A DNA stretch of 64,000 nt from Sinomicrobium weinanense. Its GTDB lineage: Bacteria; Bacteroidota; Bacteroidia; Flavobacteriales; Flavobacteriaceae. Position 1 is the stretch's first letter. Each line of letters begins with the position of its first letter. Where the stretch lies: NCBI RefSeq assembly GCF_018863395.1, contig NZ_JAHKRR010000012.1:80970-144969 (forward strand), written 5' to 3'. The notes under the pieces are model-generated. The model was not told the DNA's origin. It was given only the letters and a program-made list of their open reading frames with translations, and made no database searches. Made by a program: the position numbers and the translations under genes. Positions 9,076-16,792 of this stretch are shown here, piece after piece.

Positions 9076-10047
9076 ATGCAATTTAAACAGATGAGAAATA
9101 TTTTCTTTGGCACATTCCTGGCCGCTTTGACACTTTCAGGATGCAACGACGGGGACATGGACATAGACCGTGTGGACTTCTCGGAAGGCAGCATAGAGAA
9201 TTGTTCTGACAGTTTTAAAAATAGCGGGCTGCTGTTTAAAATAGTGGACAGTGAAGTCCTGATCCTGGAACTGGAAAAAGGTTTTCTCGGCAACAGGAAA
9301 ACCCAAGACAGTATAGACAGCAAGATCCCGGATAAATCCAAACTGTCTTACCGGTATTTTGACGGCACCGTGAGCAAAGATTATTTTTGTAATACCGTAA
9401 CCCCGGCCACTCCTTCCGTTCTCCAGGAAATAGTGGCTACGGGAGGAACCATACGGGCTCTTACAACCCCAAAAACCGATGGCAGTGGTTTTAACCATGG
9501 TATCGTTATCCATGATGCCGTATTGGTCAACAATGCCGGGGAAAAGGTCATTGAAAGAAGGTTCAGCCTCGGTACCTTCGGCACCGCTCCGCCCGATGCG
9601 GCTACCGGAGTTGATTTAGGCAATGTCATACACTGTAACGATACCCTGCTCTACCGGACAGGGCCCGGAAATAACAACAAGGGAATGGCACTGGTCCTCG
9701 ACCTGGAAGAAGGCATGTTCCCTAAAGAAATCACAACAGAACAGGATACCATTACCAGTATCATCGGCGAAGGCTCCAGGGTCTTCTTCGACATCTTTGA
9801 CAGTGAACTGCCGGACAACTATTATTGTATGCAGGAAAAACCTGGAACCCCGGTACGGGAAGCCCGGTACGAAGCTACATTTGGAAAGGTCCGGGTCGTC
9901 ACTTCCGAAGCTGAAGACGGAAATGGGATTGACCATCAGATATTGCTTGAAAGCATGATCCTGCTCAACAGTGACGAAGAAAGGCTTCATGGTGCCAACA
10001 CCTCTTTCGGCACCTATACCGTTAAGAACGAAGACGGTACCCCGTAA
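9076..10047 (+). CDS. lipoprotein with two related domains, function unknown
   Basis: 323 residues. A signal peptide with lipobox LSGC places it as a lipoprotein; a second ATG at 9091 (MRNIFFGTF) may be the true start. The mature part contains two related halves. Each has an N-terminal Cys near IENCSDSF/VIHCNDTL, a segment D(G/S)...DYFC or DNYYC followed by a Pro-rich stretch, then DG(S)G(F/I)(N/D)H, an AVLVNN/MILLNS strand and a closing SLGTFGT/SFGTYTV. I do not recognise the family. The 260 bp before it hold no visible gene. It lies 76 bp before arsR; a role in arsenic response is not indicated. Confidence 0.7.
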   Translation: MQFKQMRNIFFGTFLAALTLSGCNDGDMDIDRVDFSEGSIENCSDSFKNSGLLFKIVDSEVLILELEKGFLGNRKTQDSIDSKIPDKSKLSYRYFDGTVSKDYFCNTVTPATPSVLQEIVATGGTIRALTTPKTDGSGFNHGIVIHDAVLVNNAGEKVIERRFSLGTFGTAPPDAATGVDLGNVIHCNDTLLYRTGPGNNNKGMALVLDLEEGMFPKEITTEQDTITSIIGEGSRVFFDIFDSELPDNYYCMQEKPGTPVREARYEATFGKVRVVTSEAEDGNGIDHQILLESMILLNSDEERLHGANTSFGTYTVKNEDGTP

Positions 10048-10073
10048 CAACCAGATATATAAAAGTAGAAAAA

Positions 10074-10109
10074 TTTTGTAGTAACATTTATTAATCGTAA
10101 TATTGCAAT
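10074..10109 (+). promoter_or_regulatory. arsR promoter with overlapping ArsR box
   Basis: TTTTG at 10074-10078 lies exactly 19 bases before TAATATTG at 10098-10105, the Bacteroidota -33/-7 layout. The -7 element lies inside the imperfect palindrome ATCGTAATATTGCAAT (10094-10109). That near-palindrome recurs upstream of arsM and, as a perfect one, upstream of the ArsO-type gene. ArsR binding here would block RNA polymerase directly. Confidence 0.7.
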
Positions 10110-10123
10110 ATAATATATCGAAT

Positions 10124-10465
10124 ATGGGACTCACTAAAACTGAAATATTCACCGCCGAACAAAACGAGGTAGCTTCCATTGCCAAAGTGCTGGGACATCC
10201 GGCCAGGATTGCCATACTTCAGCATCTACTCAAGGTCAACACCTGTATTTGCGGTGACCTGGTAGACGAGATCGGATTGGCGCAGCCTACCATATCCCAG
10301 CACCTCAGGGAATTGAAAAACATTGGCCTTATCCGGGGAAATATTGAAGGCACAAGTGTGTGTTACTGTATAGACCATGACAACTGGCAGGCCTTCAAGA
10401 CTCTTTTCGGCAATTTTTTTGATACATACAAGCCTGTTTCCTGTGAGGAAGAGGATTGCTGTTAA
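10124..10465 (+). CDS. arsR: ArsR-type metalloregulator of the arsenic operon
   Basis: A 113-residue winged-helix repressor expected to leave DNA when arsenite binds cysteines. The helix-turn-helix is LVDEIGLAQPTISQHLRELKNIGL (46-69). Cys41 and Cys43 (TCICGDL) sit where classical ArsR proteins have their arsenite site, and a C-terminal cluster (Cys107, Cys112, Cys113) adds further thiols. The ATG at 10124 was chosen over the upstream in-frame TTG because that TTG lies in the operator. It heads arsR-arsM-acr3-arsC, with operator copies before arsR and arsM. Confidence 0.92.
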   Translation: MGLTKTEIFTAEQNEVASIAKVLGHPARIAILQHLLKVNTCICGDLVDEIGLAQPTISQHLRELKNIGLIRGNIEGTSVCYCIDHDNWQAFKTLFGNFFDTYKPVSCEEEDCC

Positions 10466-10490
10466 GGCTTAAAAAAATTTATTTTAATCA

Positions 10491-10506
10491 ATCGTAATAT
10501 TGCAAT
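10491..10506 (+). promoter_or_regulatory. second ArsR box, upstream of arsM
   Basis: ATCGTAATATTGCAAT is identical over 16 bases to the box before arsR. No TTTG is found at the -33 distance (the position is A-rich), so this is either a secondary operator or a weaker internal promoter between arsR and arsM. Confidence 0.6.
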
Positions 10507-10524
10507 AAATAAACAAACTATATC

Positions 10525-11406
10525 ATGAGAACTTCAAATCAAAAAATAAAGGACAGCGTAAAGCAAAAATACAGTGAGATCGCCGGCCAGAACAAGGCAC
10601 AAAATGCGGCTTCGGCCTGTGGATGTGGAGCCCCTTCGGAAGAAATATACAACATTATGAACGAAGAGTATTCGGGGATCGGGGGATATGTGGAAGATGC
10701 AGACCTGGGCCTCGGCTGTGGCCTTCCCACACAATTTGCACATATACGGGAAGGAGACACGGTCATAGACCTCGGTTCAGGTGCCGGGAACGATTGCTTT
10801 GTGGCCAGGCATGAGACCGGCCCCACGGGAAAAGTACTGGGGATCGATTTTTCGGAAACTATGATCGCAAAGGCGAGAAGTAATGCGGAAAAGCTGGGAT
10901 TTAACAATGTAGAATTCAGATCGGGCGATATTGAGGCTATGCCGGTTTCCGATCATATTGCCGATGTGGTGGTCAGCAACTGCGTGCTCAATCTCGTTCC
11001 GGACAAATCTGCAGTATTTGCCGAGATATTCCGCGTACTGAAACCCGGCGGACACTTCAGCATTTCCGACATTGTCCTCTCGGGCCACCTACCCGAAGCA
11101 CTGCAGAAAAGTGCAGAAATGTACGTGGGATGCGTTGCAGGAGCCATTCAAAAAGAAGATTACCTCAATCATATACAAAATACCGGGTTCGAGAACCTCG
11201 TACTGCAAAAAGAAAGGGCCATCGACCTGCCGAACGACCTCCTGGCACAATATCTCAGCCCGGAAGAAATAACGGCTTTTAAAAGCGGGGATACCGGGAT
11301 TTACAGTATCAGTGTATATGCCGAAAAACCAGGCGGGGATGTTACCAACCTTCAGCCGGCTTCCACAACAAAAACAGACTGTACGCCCGGAAGCGGTTGC
11401 TGCTAG
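10525..11406 (+). CDS. arsM: arsenite S-adenosylmethionine methyltransferase
   Basis: Methylates arsenite with SAM, giving methylarsenicals, in the cytoplasm. 293 residues. The SAM motif DLGSGAGND is at 82-90. The three conserved arsenic-binding cysteines are Cys65 (GLGCGLP), Cys153 (SNCVLN) and Cys203 (VGCVAG); the 50-residue spacing of the last two matches known ArsM enzymes. Extra cysteines occur in ACGCGAP near the N-terminus and at the C-terminus (GSGCC). It is second in the arsenic operon, after its own ArsR box. The 134 bp to acr3 contain a CACAAAG-rich repeat. Confidence 0.95.
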   Translation: MRTSNQKIKDSVKQKYSEIAGQNKAQNAASACGCGAPSEEIYNIMNEEYSGIGGYVEDADLGLGCGLPTQFAHIREGDTVIDLGSGAGNDCFVARHETGPTGKVLGIDFSETMIAKARSNAEKLGFNNVEFRSGDIEAMPVSDHIADVVVSNCVLNLVPDKSAVFAEIFRVLKPGGHFSISDIVLSGHLPEALQKSAEMYVGCVAGAIQKEDYLNHIQNTGFENLVLQKERAIDLPNDLLAQYLSPEEITAFKSGDTGIYSISVYAEKPGGDVTNLQPASTTKTDCTPGSGCC

Positions 11407-11540
11407 TACCACACATGAACGGAACGTATGGACTTTGTGGCTTCCTGGGTCGTGGGCTTTATTTTTCCACAAAGGAGCACAAAGCAGGCACAAAGTGACA
11501 CAGAGCGTTAAATAGAATTTAAAACTCCATAAAAACATAA

Positions 11541-12581
11541 ATGCGAAAAAAATTATCTTTCCTGGACAATTATCTTACTCTCTGGATATTCCTGGCTATG
11601 GCTGTGGGAGTGGCTATCGGTTATCTCTTTCCTTCCACGGGAAATTTTATTCAGTCATTCAGCAGCGGAAGCACCAATATTCCCATAGCTATCGGGCTTA
11701 TTGTAATGATGTACCCGCCATTGGCCAAGGTCAATTATAAACTGTTGCCCGGCGTGTTTAAAAACGTTAAACTCCTCTCCCTGTCACTTTTCCTCAACTG
11801 GATCATAGGCCCGGCACTGATGTTTGCCCTTGCCCTGATCTTTCTCCGGGACGAACCTGAATACATGACGGGGCTTATCCTCATCGGCCTGGCACGTTGC
11901 ATTGCCATGGTCCTTGTCTGGAACGACCTGGCTGAGGGCAACAGCGAATACGGAGCCGGGCTTGTAGCACTGAACAGTATCTTCCAGGTATTTTTTTACA
12001 GCTTTTACGCCTGGGTGTTTATCACTGTCCTCCCGCCCTATTTCGGTTTTGAAGGAGCTATTGTTGACATTTCCATCGGCACGATCGCCGAAAGCGTGGC
12101 CATATACCTGGGCATCCCCTTTGCCCTGGGCATACTGAGCCGTTACCTGCTGGTAAAACTAAAAGGTGAAGACTGGTACAACAAGGTTTTTATCCCTAAA
12201 ATATCTCCCCTTACCCTTATTGCCCTGTTGTTTACCATTGTAGTAATGTTCAGCCTTAAGGGCGACCTTATCATAAACATCCCGTTCGATGTGATCAGGA
12301 TCGCCATTCCGCTGCTCATTTATTTCGGGATCATGTTCCTCATCGGTTTTATCCTGAGCAAAGTGGCCGGAGCCGATTACGGCAAAAATGCCGCCGTGGC
12401 CTTTACCGCGGCAGGAAACAATTTCGAACTGGCCATTGCCGTGGCCATCGCCGTGTTCGGGCTTAACAGCGGGGAGGCTTTTACGGGGGTCATCGGGCCG
12501 TTGGTAGAAGTACCGGCACTGATATTGCTGGTACAGGTATCGTTCTGGCTGAAGAAGAAATATTACAAAGTACGAAGTTGA
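11541..12581 (+). CDS. acr3: ACR3 family arsenite efflux transporter
   Basis: A 346-residue inner-membrane carrier with about ten transmembrane segments that exports arsenite. The essential cysteine is Cys120 in [13 protein letters not shown], and the late conserved Glu lies in [10 protein letters not shown]; both are hallmarks of ACR3. The start at 11541 fits the family's N-terminus ([14 protein letters not shown]). It is the third gene of the arsenic operon. In the arsenic literature this family is also called ArsB-type by function, but it is not the ArsB fold. Confidence 0.95.
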   Translation: MRKKLSFLDNYLTLWIFLAMAVGVAIGYLFPSTGNFIQSFSSGSTNIPIAIGLIVMMYPPLAKVNYKLLPGVFKNVKLLSLSLFLNWIIGPALMFALALIFLRDEPEYMTGLILIGLARCIAMVLVWNDLAEGNSEYGAGLVALNSIFQVFFYSFYAWVFITVLPPYFGFEGAIVDISIGTIAESVAIYLGIPFALGILSRYLLVKLKGEDWYNKVFIPKISPLTLIALLFTIVVMFSLKGDLIINIPFDVIRIAIPLLIYFGIMFLIGFILSKVAGADYGKNAAVAFTAAGNNFELAIAVAIAVFGLNSGEAFTGVIGPLVEVPALILLVQVSFWLKKKYYKVRS

Positions 12582-12632
12582 TTTTGTTCTTGCGCTTCTC
12601 TTCGTATTTCTAACTTCTAACTTCGTACTTTA
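12567..12632. repeat. inverted repeat across the acr3 stop
   Basis: AAAGTACGAAGTT at the end of acr3 and AACTTCGTACTTT about 40 bases later are complementary over 13 bases. It may fold in the acr3-arsC intercistronic RNA. CTTCGTACTTT recurs at about 25414. Confidence 0.5.
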
Positions 12633-12672
12633 GATCTCATCACTAATTAAATTAACTAGAAAAATACAAGCC

Positions 12673-13086
12673 ATGAAAAACATACTGGTCCTTTGCACCG
12701 GAAATTCCTGCCGCAGCCAGATGGCCCAGGGATACCTCAAGCAATTTGCAGGCAACAAGGCTACCGTATACAGTGCCGGGGTGGAGATCCACGGCCTTAA
12801 CCCCTTCGCCGTAGGCATTATGGCCGAAGATGGCGTAGATATCAGCAAACACACCTCCAATCATGTGGACGAATATTCAGGTATTGACTTTGATTATGTG
12901 ATCACCGTATGTGACCATGCCAACGAAAGCTGTCCTGTATTTATGGGAAAAACCCAAAAACTCCATCACAATTTCACTGATCCAAGTAAAAAAAGCGGTA
13001 CGGCCCGGGAACTGATAGAGGCCTTCAGGACCACACGAAATGAGATCAGGGCCTACTGTCGGGAATTTGTACTGAAAAACCTTTAG
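12673..13086 (+). CDS. arsC: arsenate reductase, low-molecular-weight phosphatase type (thioredoxin-linked)
   Basis: Reduces arsenate to arsenite for export by Acr3. 137 residues. The phosphatase loop CTGNSCRS at 8-15 has the nucleophile Cys8 and Arg14 (CX5R). Cys80 and Cys87 are spaced by seven, like the redox pair of the thioredoxin-coupled Staphylococcus enzyme, so the reductant is likely thioredoxin rather than glutaredoxin. It is the last gene of the arsenic operon and is followed 13 bp later by a miniature repeat element. Confidence 0.93.
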   Translation: MKNILVLCTGNSCRSQMAQGYLKQFAGNKATVYSAGVEIHGLNPFAVGIMAEDGVDISKHTSNHVDEYSGIDFDYVITVCDHANESCPVFMGKTQKLHHNFTDPSKKSGTARELIEAFRTTRNEIRAYCREFVLKNL

Positions 13087-13099
13087 GGAGTTATGATTT

Positions 13100-13434
13100 A
13101 ACGTGAATAATAGATAAGCTCCAGGGAGCACAAACACTTCAAAATTACAACCTCTGTTTGATATTTTTAAAAAGCTCCTCTACTTCGACAAGCTCAGCAC
13201 AGGCTCTTGAGACAAAGGCGTGGTACTGAGCCTGTCGAAGTGGAGGTGGTCCCGGTTTCAATCGGGATCGGAGGGTTTGAAAGCCCAGGCCACTGGAAAA
13301 ATACAAAAGTTGGGGGTATGCCCAAGGTTTGGGCCTGGTCAAACTCCCCGTCCCGCAAGCGGGACACCCCTACTTCGGCAGGCTCAGCACAGGTCTTCGT
13401 CTGAAGAGGGGAGCCCTTATCCATTATTCACGTT
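13100..13434. mobile_element. MITE-like hairpin-chain element, copy 1 (335 bp)
   Basis: Ends in 19-bp terminal inverted repeats: AACGTGAATAATAGATAAG on the left and CTTATCCATTATTCACGTT on the right, with one mismatch. The inside closely matches copy 2 at 40423-40692, including the hairpins TCCCG(G/A)TTTCAATCGGGA, GCCCAAGGTTTGGGC and GTCCCGCAAGCGGGAC. Two extra insertions of about 30-50 bp, of the CTTCGACAAGCTCAGCACAGG / CTTCGGCAGGCTCAGCAC family, break hairpins that are intact in copy 2. No open frame of note. Flanking target duplications are unclear here (ATTTAA on both sides, offset by one base). The whole 13087-13484 gap is otherwise empty. Confidence 0.8.
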
Positions 13435-13484
13435 AATTTAATGACAAAAAATCGTAACTCGTAAATCTAAAACCGTAAACCCCT

Positions 13485-14495
13485 TTACCATTTTATCACG
13501 GCACTTCCCCAGGTAAAACCGCTGCCGAAAGCGGCGAGCACTACGATATCGCCCTCTTTTATCCTGCCTTCTTCCCAGGCTTCGGTCAGGGCAATAGGGA
13601 TAGAAGCCGCCGTAGTGTTGCCGTATTTCTGTATGTTGTTGTACACCTTATCGTCAGACAGTCCGAATTTTTGCTGGATAAACTGCGATATCCTCAAATT
13701 GGCCTGGTGCGGGATCAGCATATCGATATCTGAAGGTTGCAAATCGTTCTGTTTTAGCCCTTCCATGATCACCTCGCTAAAACGTACCACAGCATTCTTA
13801 AAGACAAATTGCCCGTTCATATACGGGTAATAGGATATATCTTCCGGATCGTTGTCTTTTAAAATATCCAAAACCCAACGCCCTCCCATTCCGGGGGCAG
13901 TCAGGGACAATTCTTCGGCATGTTCTCCTTCGGAATGCAGATGGGTAGATAAAATTCCTTTCGATTTATCTTCTGCCCTACTCAACACGGCTGCACCGGC
14001 CCCGTCGCCAAAGATCACGGAGACAGCCCTGCCACGGGTGGTCATGTCCAGCCCCGTGGAATGCAGTTCGGAGCCAATGACCAGTATATTTTTATACATG
14101 CCACTCCTGATAAACTGGTCGGCCACAGAAAGGGCGTAAATAAATCCCGAACACTGGTTCCTCACATCCAGCGCCCCAACGGTCTTTATACCCAGTTCCT
14201 TTTGTACCATAACGCCGGGGCCTGGAAAATAATAATCCGGGCTCAGGGTGGCAAACACAATAAAATCGATGTCTTCCTTATCAATCCCGGCCCTTTCTAT
14301 GGCAATTTTTGCCGCCTTTACCCCCATGGTCGCTGTAGTATCACTGCCTCCTTTAACCACGTGGCGCCTTTCCTTTATCCCGGTGCGTTCCTGTATCCAT
14401 TCGTCATTGGTGTCCATGAGCTTCGAAAGGTCGCCATTGGTGACCACGTTTTCCGGGACATAATATCCCAGGCCGGAAATTTTAGCGTTGTACAT
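13485..14495 (-). CDS. fabH: 3-oxoacyl-ACP synthase III (FabH)
   Basis: Starts fatty acid synthesis by condensing acyl-CoA with malonyl-ACP. 336 residues with the full catalytic triad: Cys115 (RNQCSGF), His263 (IPHQANLRI) and Asn293 (YGNTTAAS). The N-terminus ISGLGYYVPENVVTN and the WIQERTGIKERR segment are typical. No other fab or pls genes adjoin it, which is common for a second FabH copy in Bacteroidota, so it may serve branched or specialised lipid synthesis. Confidence 0.92.
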   Translation of the reverse strand: MYNAKISGLGYYVPENVVTNGDLSKLMDTNDEWIQERTGIKERRHVVKGGSDTTATMGVKAAKIAIERAGIDKEDIDFIVFATLSPDYYFPGPGVMVQKELGIKTVGALDVRNQCSGFIYALSVADQFIRSGMYKNILVIGSELHSTGLDMTTRGRAVSVIFGDGAGAAVLSRAEDKSKGILSTHLHSEGEHAEELSLTAPGMGGRWVLDILKDNDPEDISYYPYMNGQFVFKNAVVRFSEVIMEGLKQNDLQPSDIDMLIPHQANLRISQFIQQKFGLSDDKVYNNIQKYGNTTAASIPIALTEAWEEGRIKEGDIVVLAAFGSGFTWGSAVIKW

Positions 14496-14604
14496 CTTTT
14501 CTGTTTTTTTATGGTCTTTTTGTTAAAATTCAAGTTGCTGGCGCAATTTAACTTAAATTTAGTAAAAATGTGCTGCATAACACTTTTTAAAGCGAACCGT
14601 GGCA

Positions 14605-16434
14605 TTACTCCAGGGAAACAGCATACATATACCAGGCGGCATGCGGCAACCACTGTTCTAACCAGCGCCAATCGTTGTCCTTTCCCGTTTTTTTATACGA
14701 CAGATTAAAATCGATCCCCGTATTTTCTTCATAGCCCCCGGTAATACCGTTTACGATCCCTCCCGGGGCATTGGTGTATTCAAAGGTGCCGAAAAACTCG
14801 TATTGGGGATTGTTATAGCCGGAGCCCTCCAGCATACAGGCATTGTATGGGTTCAACCCCAGTATCCAATTGAGTTGATCCGTGGCAAAACGCATCAGTT
14901 TTTCCTGAAAAACGGTATCATCGGAAAATAATGACATGGCGCTTTTGGCCGCAGCAGCCATGGAGCCCAGGCGTGCATTTTCGCCTTGCCACCAGGGCGA
15001 TGCTTCCGTATTATGCGGAAAAAAGAATGCACTTTTCCGATGACCCAAAGTATCCTGCACCAGCTGCCGGCTATATCCGAAAGGGTTGGTAACCTCTGCC
15101 GTAATATTCAGCTCAAACTCCAGGGAACCTTTTATGGCGGACTTAATTTTGCGTTTTAAACCGGCATCTGCCAGGGGATAAAATTCAAGAAGGCTAACTA
15201 TGGGAAACCCGGCATCCGAAGGATGGAAAAAGGGGCGGTCCCCTTCATCTACGCTCCAATAGTTTTTATAAGACTTCCACGAGGTAAGCCGGTTCAATAT
15301 AGAATTTGCCCGTCGTGTTGCAGCATTGTGGTACTTTTCCTTTTCTGTGGCCCTGTACAGTTCTGTAGCTGCACAAAGTGCCGTAAAATCGTCTAGCATA
15401 TTTTCTTTTCCGTCATTGGTCATTTTTACATTTTCCTTTTCCAGAAAAGCAAAGGCCTGCTCTGCCACTTTTAAATATTCGGCATTCCTAAATTCGCCCG
15501 AAACTTTATATGTTGAAGCCATAGCCAGTGCGGCAATACTTACGCCCCCACCGGAGCGGTAGCTGGTTTGAAAACTCCGCCATTCGGAACCATCTTCATT
15601 TTTGGAGAAGGTTTCATCCTTATTTTCCTTGATGGTATAATTATGGGCTTCCGGTTGAATTTCGCGGTCCCTGGGAAGTTTTTCAGGGCCCGGTGCGGTA
15701 ATGGACCGGTAAAAACTCCCGTTCTCTACATGCATACGCACTAAAAAATCGGCTCCGTACATGGCCTCGTCCAGGATCCTCCTTTTAAATTGCCTGAAAT
15801 CTTTATCTCCCCTTTTTTCCAATTGCCGGTAGGTTTTAAAAAGGCTCCAGGCCGTTAAGGATATTTGTTGCGGATTAAAATAGGTCGAAAAAGTGAGGTG
15901 CGACAAATGCTTGCCATAATCGCCCGTAGCGTCATACCATCCTCCGTGTGCATCCACTTCACCCGTGGTATGCCCTGTGAGCAGGATATGACTGTCTGCC
16001 TTGTCGTACAGGCCGGAACTGCGCTGTCCTTTGAAATAATAAATGACGTCGGACAGTGTTTTCTTTTCCAAAAGGTTTTCATCGATAGAAAAAGGAAAAG
16101 ACACCTTTACCGTGTCTTTGTAAAATACTTTAATATAATATTCTCCCTTTTGTTTTACTGCCGAAAAATCACCAGACCAGAATACCCAGTTTTTCCAATT
16201 TTTCACTTTCCCTTCCGAAGTCAGGTTTCCGGTAAAGATATTTTCGTCAGAAACGGCATCGACCACATAGAATTTTTCGGGGTTTACGGTATCCTTGTTA
16301 TCGGCTTTCAGTACAAATCGCTTCGGAGCATCGAACTCATATCCCAAATGGTTGGTCAATATTTCCATTTGTTGTGAAAAGACCAGGGGGGTATAAATGG
16401 CAAACAATACAAAATACAATACTTTGCTTTTCAT
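14605..16434 (-). CDS. glycoside hydrolase family 9 protein (endoglucanase-like) with N-terminal Ig-like domain
   Basis: A 609-residue exported protein likely hydrolysing beta-1,4-glucans or related polymers. The signal peptide (MKSKVLYFVLFAIYTPLVFS) begins at the ATG at 16434; a longer frame to 16503 adds an implausible leader. The Ig-like CelD_N-type domain (about 25-115) carries NHLGYEFDAPKRFVL. The GH9 barrel follows with GGWYDATGDYGKH, which holds the catalytic Asp pair, and WILGLNPYNACMLEGSGYNNP near the end. The C-terminal acid is probably in GGYEENTG. No susCD genes adjoin it. Confidence 0.83.
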   Translation of the reverse strand: MKSKVLYFVLFAIYTPLVFSQQMEILTNHLGYEFDAPKRFVLKADNKDTVNPEKFYVVDAVSDENIFTGNLTSEGKVKNWKNWVFWSGDFSAVKQKGEYYIKVFYKDTVKVSFPFSIDENLLEKKTLSDVIYYFKGQRSSGLYDKADSHILLTGHTTGEVDAHGGWYDATGDYGKHLSHLTFSTYFNPQQISLTAWSLFKTYRQLEKRGDKDFRQFKRRILDEAMYGADFLVRMHVENGSFYRSITAPGPEKLPRDREIQPEAHNYTIKENKDETFSKNEDGSEWRSFQTSYRSGGGVSIAALAMASTYKVSGEFRNAEYLKVAEQAFAFLEKENVKMTNDGKENMLDDFTALCAATELYRATEKEKYHNAATRRANSILNRLTSWKSYKNYWSVDEGDRPFFHPSDAGFPIVSLLEFYPLADAGLKRKIKSAIKGSLEFELNITAEVTNPFGYSRQLVQDTLGHRKSAFFFPHNTEASPWWQGENARLGSMAAAAKSAMSLFSDDTVFQEKLMRFATDQLNWILGLNPYNACMLEGSGYNNPQYEFFGTFEYTNAPGGIVNGITGGYEENTGIDFNLSYKKTGKDNDWRWLEQWLPHAAWYMYAVSLE

Positions 16435-16792
16435 GATTGGAATTTTAATGGGGTATTTTTTATAAATTATATGCAAATTAGTAAAAAAATCGCCTGATCG
16501 CACCTTACGATGAACTGAGTATTGAGAAAACTTCTATGTTTTGTTCTTTACCTTTTTAAACGAAGAATATCCCGAACAAAGATGCCGAATTAACATCCGG
16601 AACACCCGGCTCCTTTTGTTTTTACCTCCATTTTAAGAAATATTTAAGTTTATTTCCTTCATTTTTTAGCATTTTTACCACAATTCTAAATACACCACTA
16701 ATGAAATGCCCATAACCAAATTTATCGGATACCAGCCGAAATAATTATTGGGCATTCCATCTGACCTATAAAAACAAATAAAAAAAGAACAG
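16435..16792. other. 358-bp divergent intergenic region
   Basis: AT-rich spacer between the GH9 gene (minus) and the S9 peptidase gene (plus). It should hold both promoters, but I found no box matching TAnnTTTG well, no operator-like palindrome and no RNA gene. Confidence 0.5.

Noticed and set aside
13140..13424. Several short open frames inside miniature element copy 1
   Set aside because: They are products of the hairpin repeats (EPVEVE-, CRSLSKW-like translations) and are not kept in copy 2.
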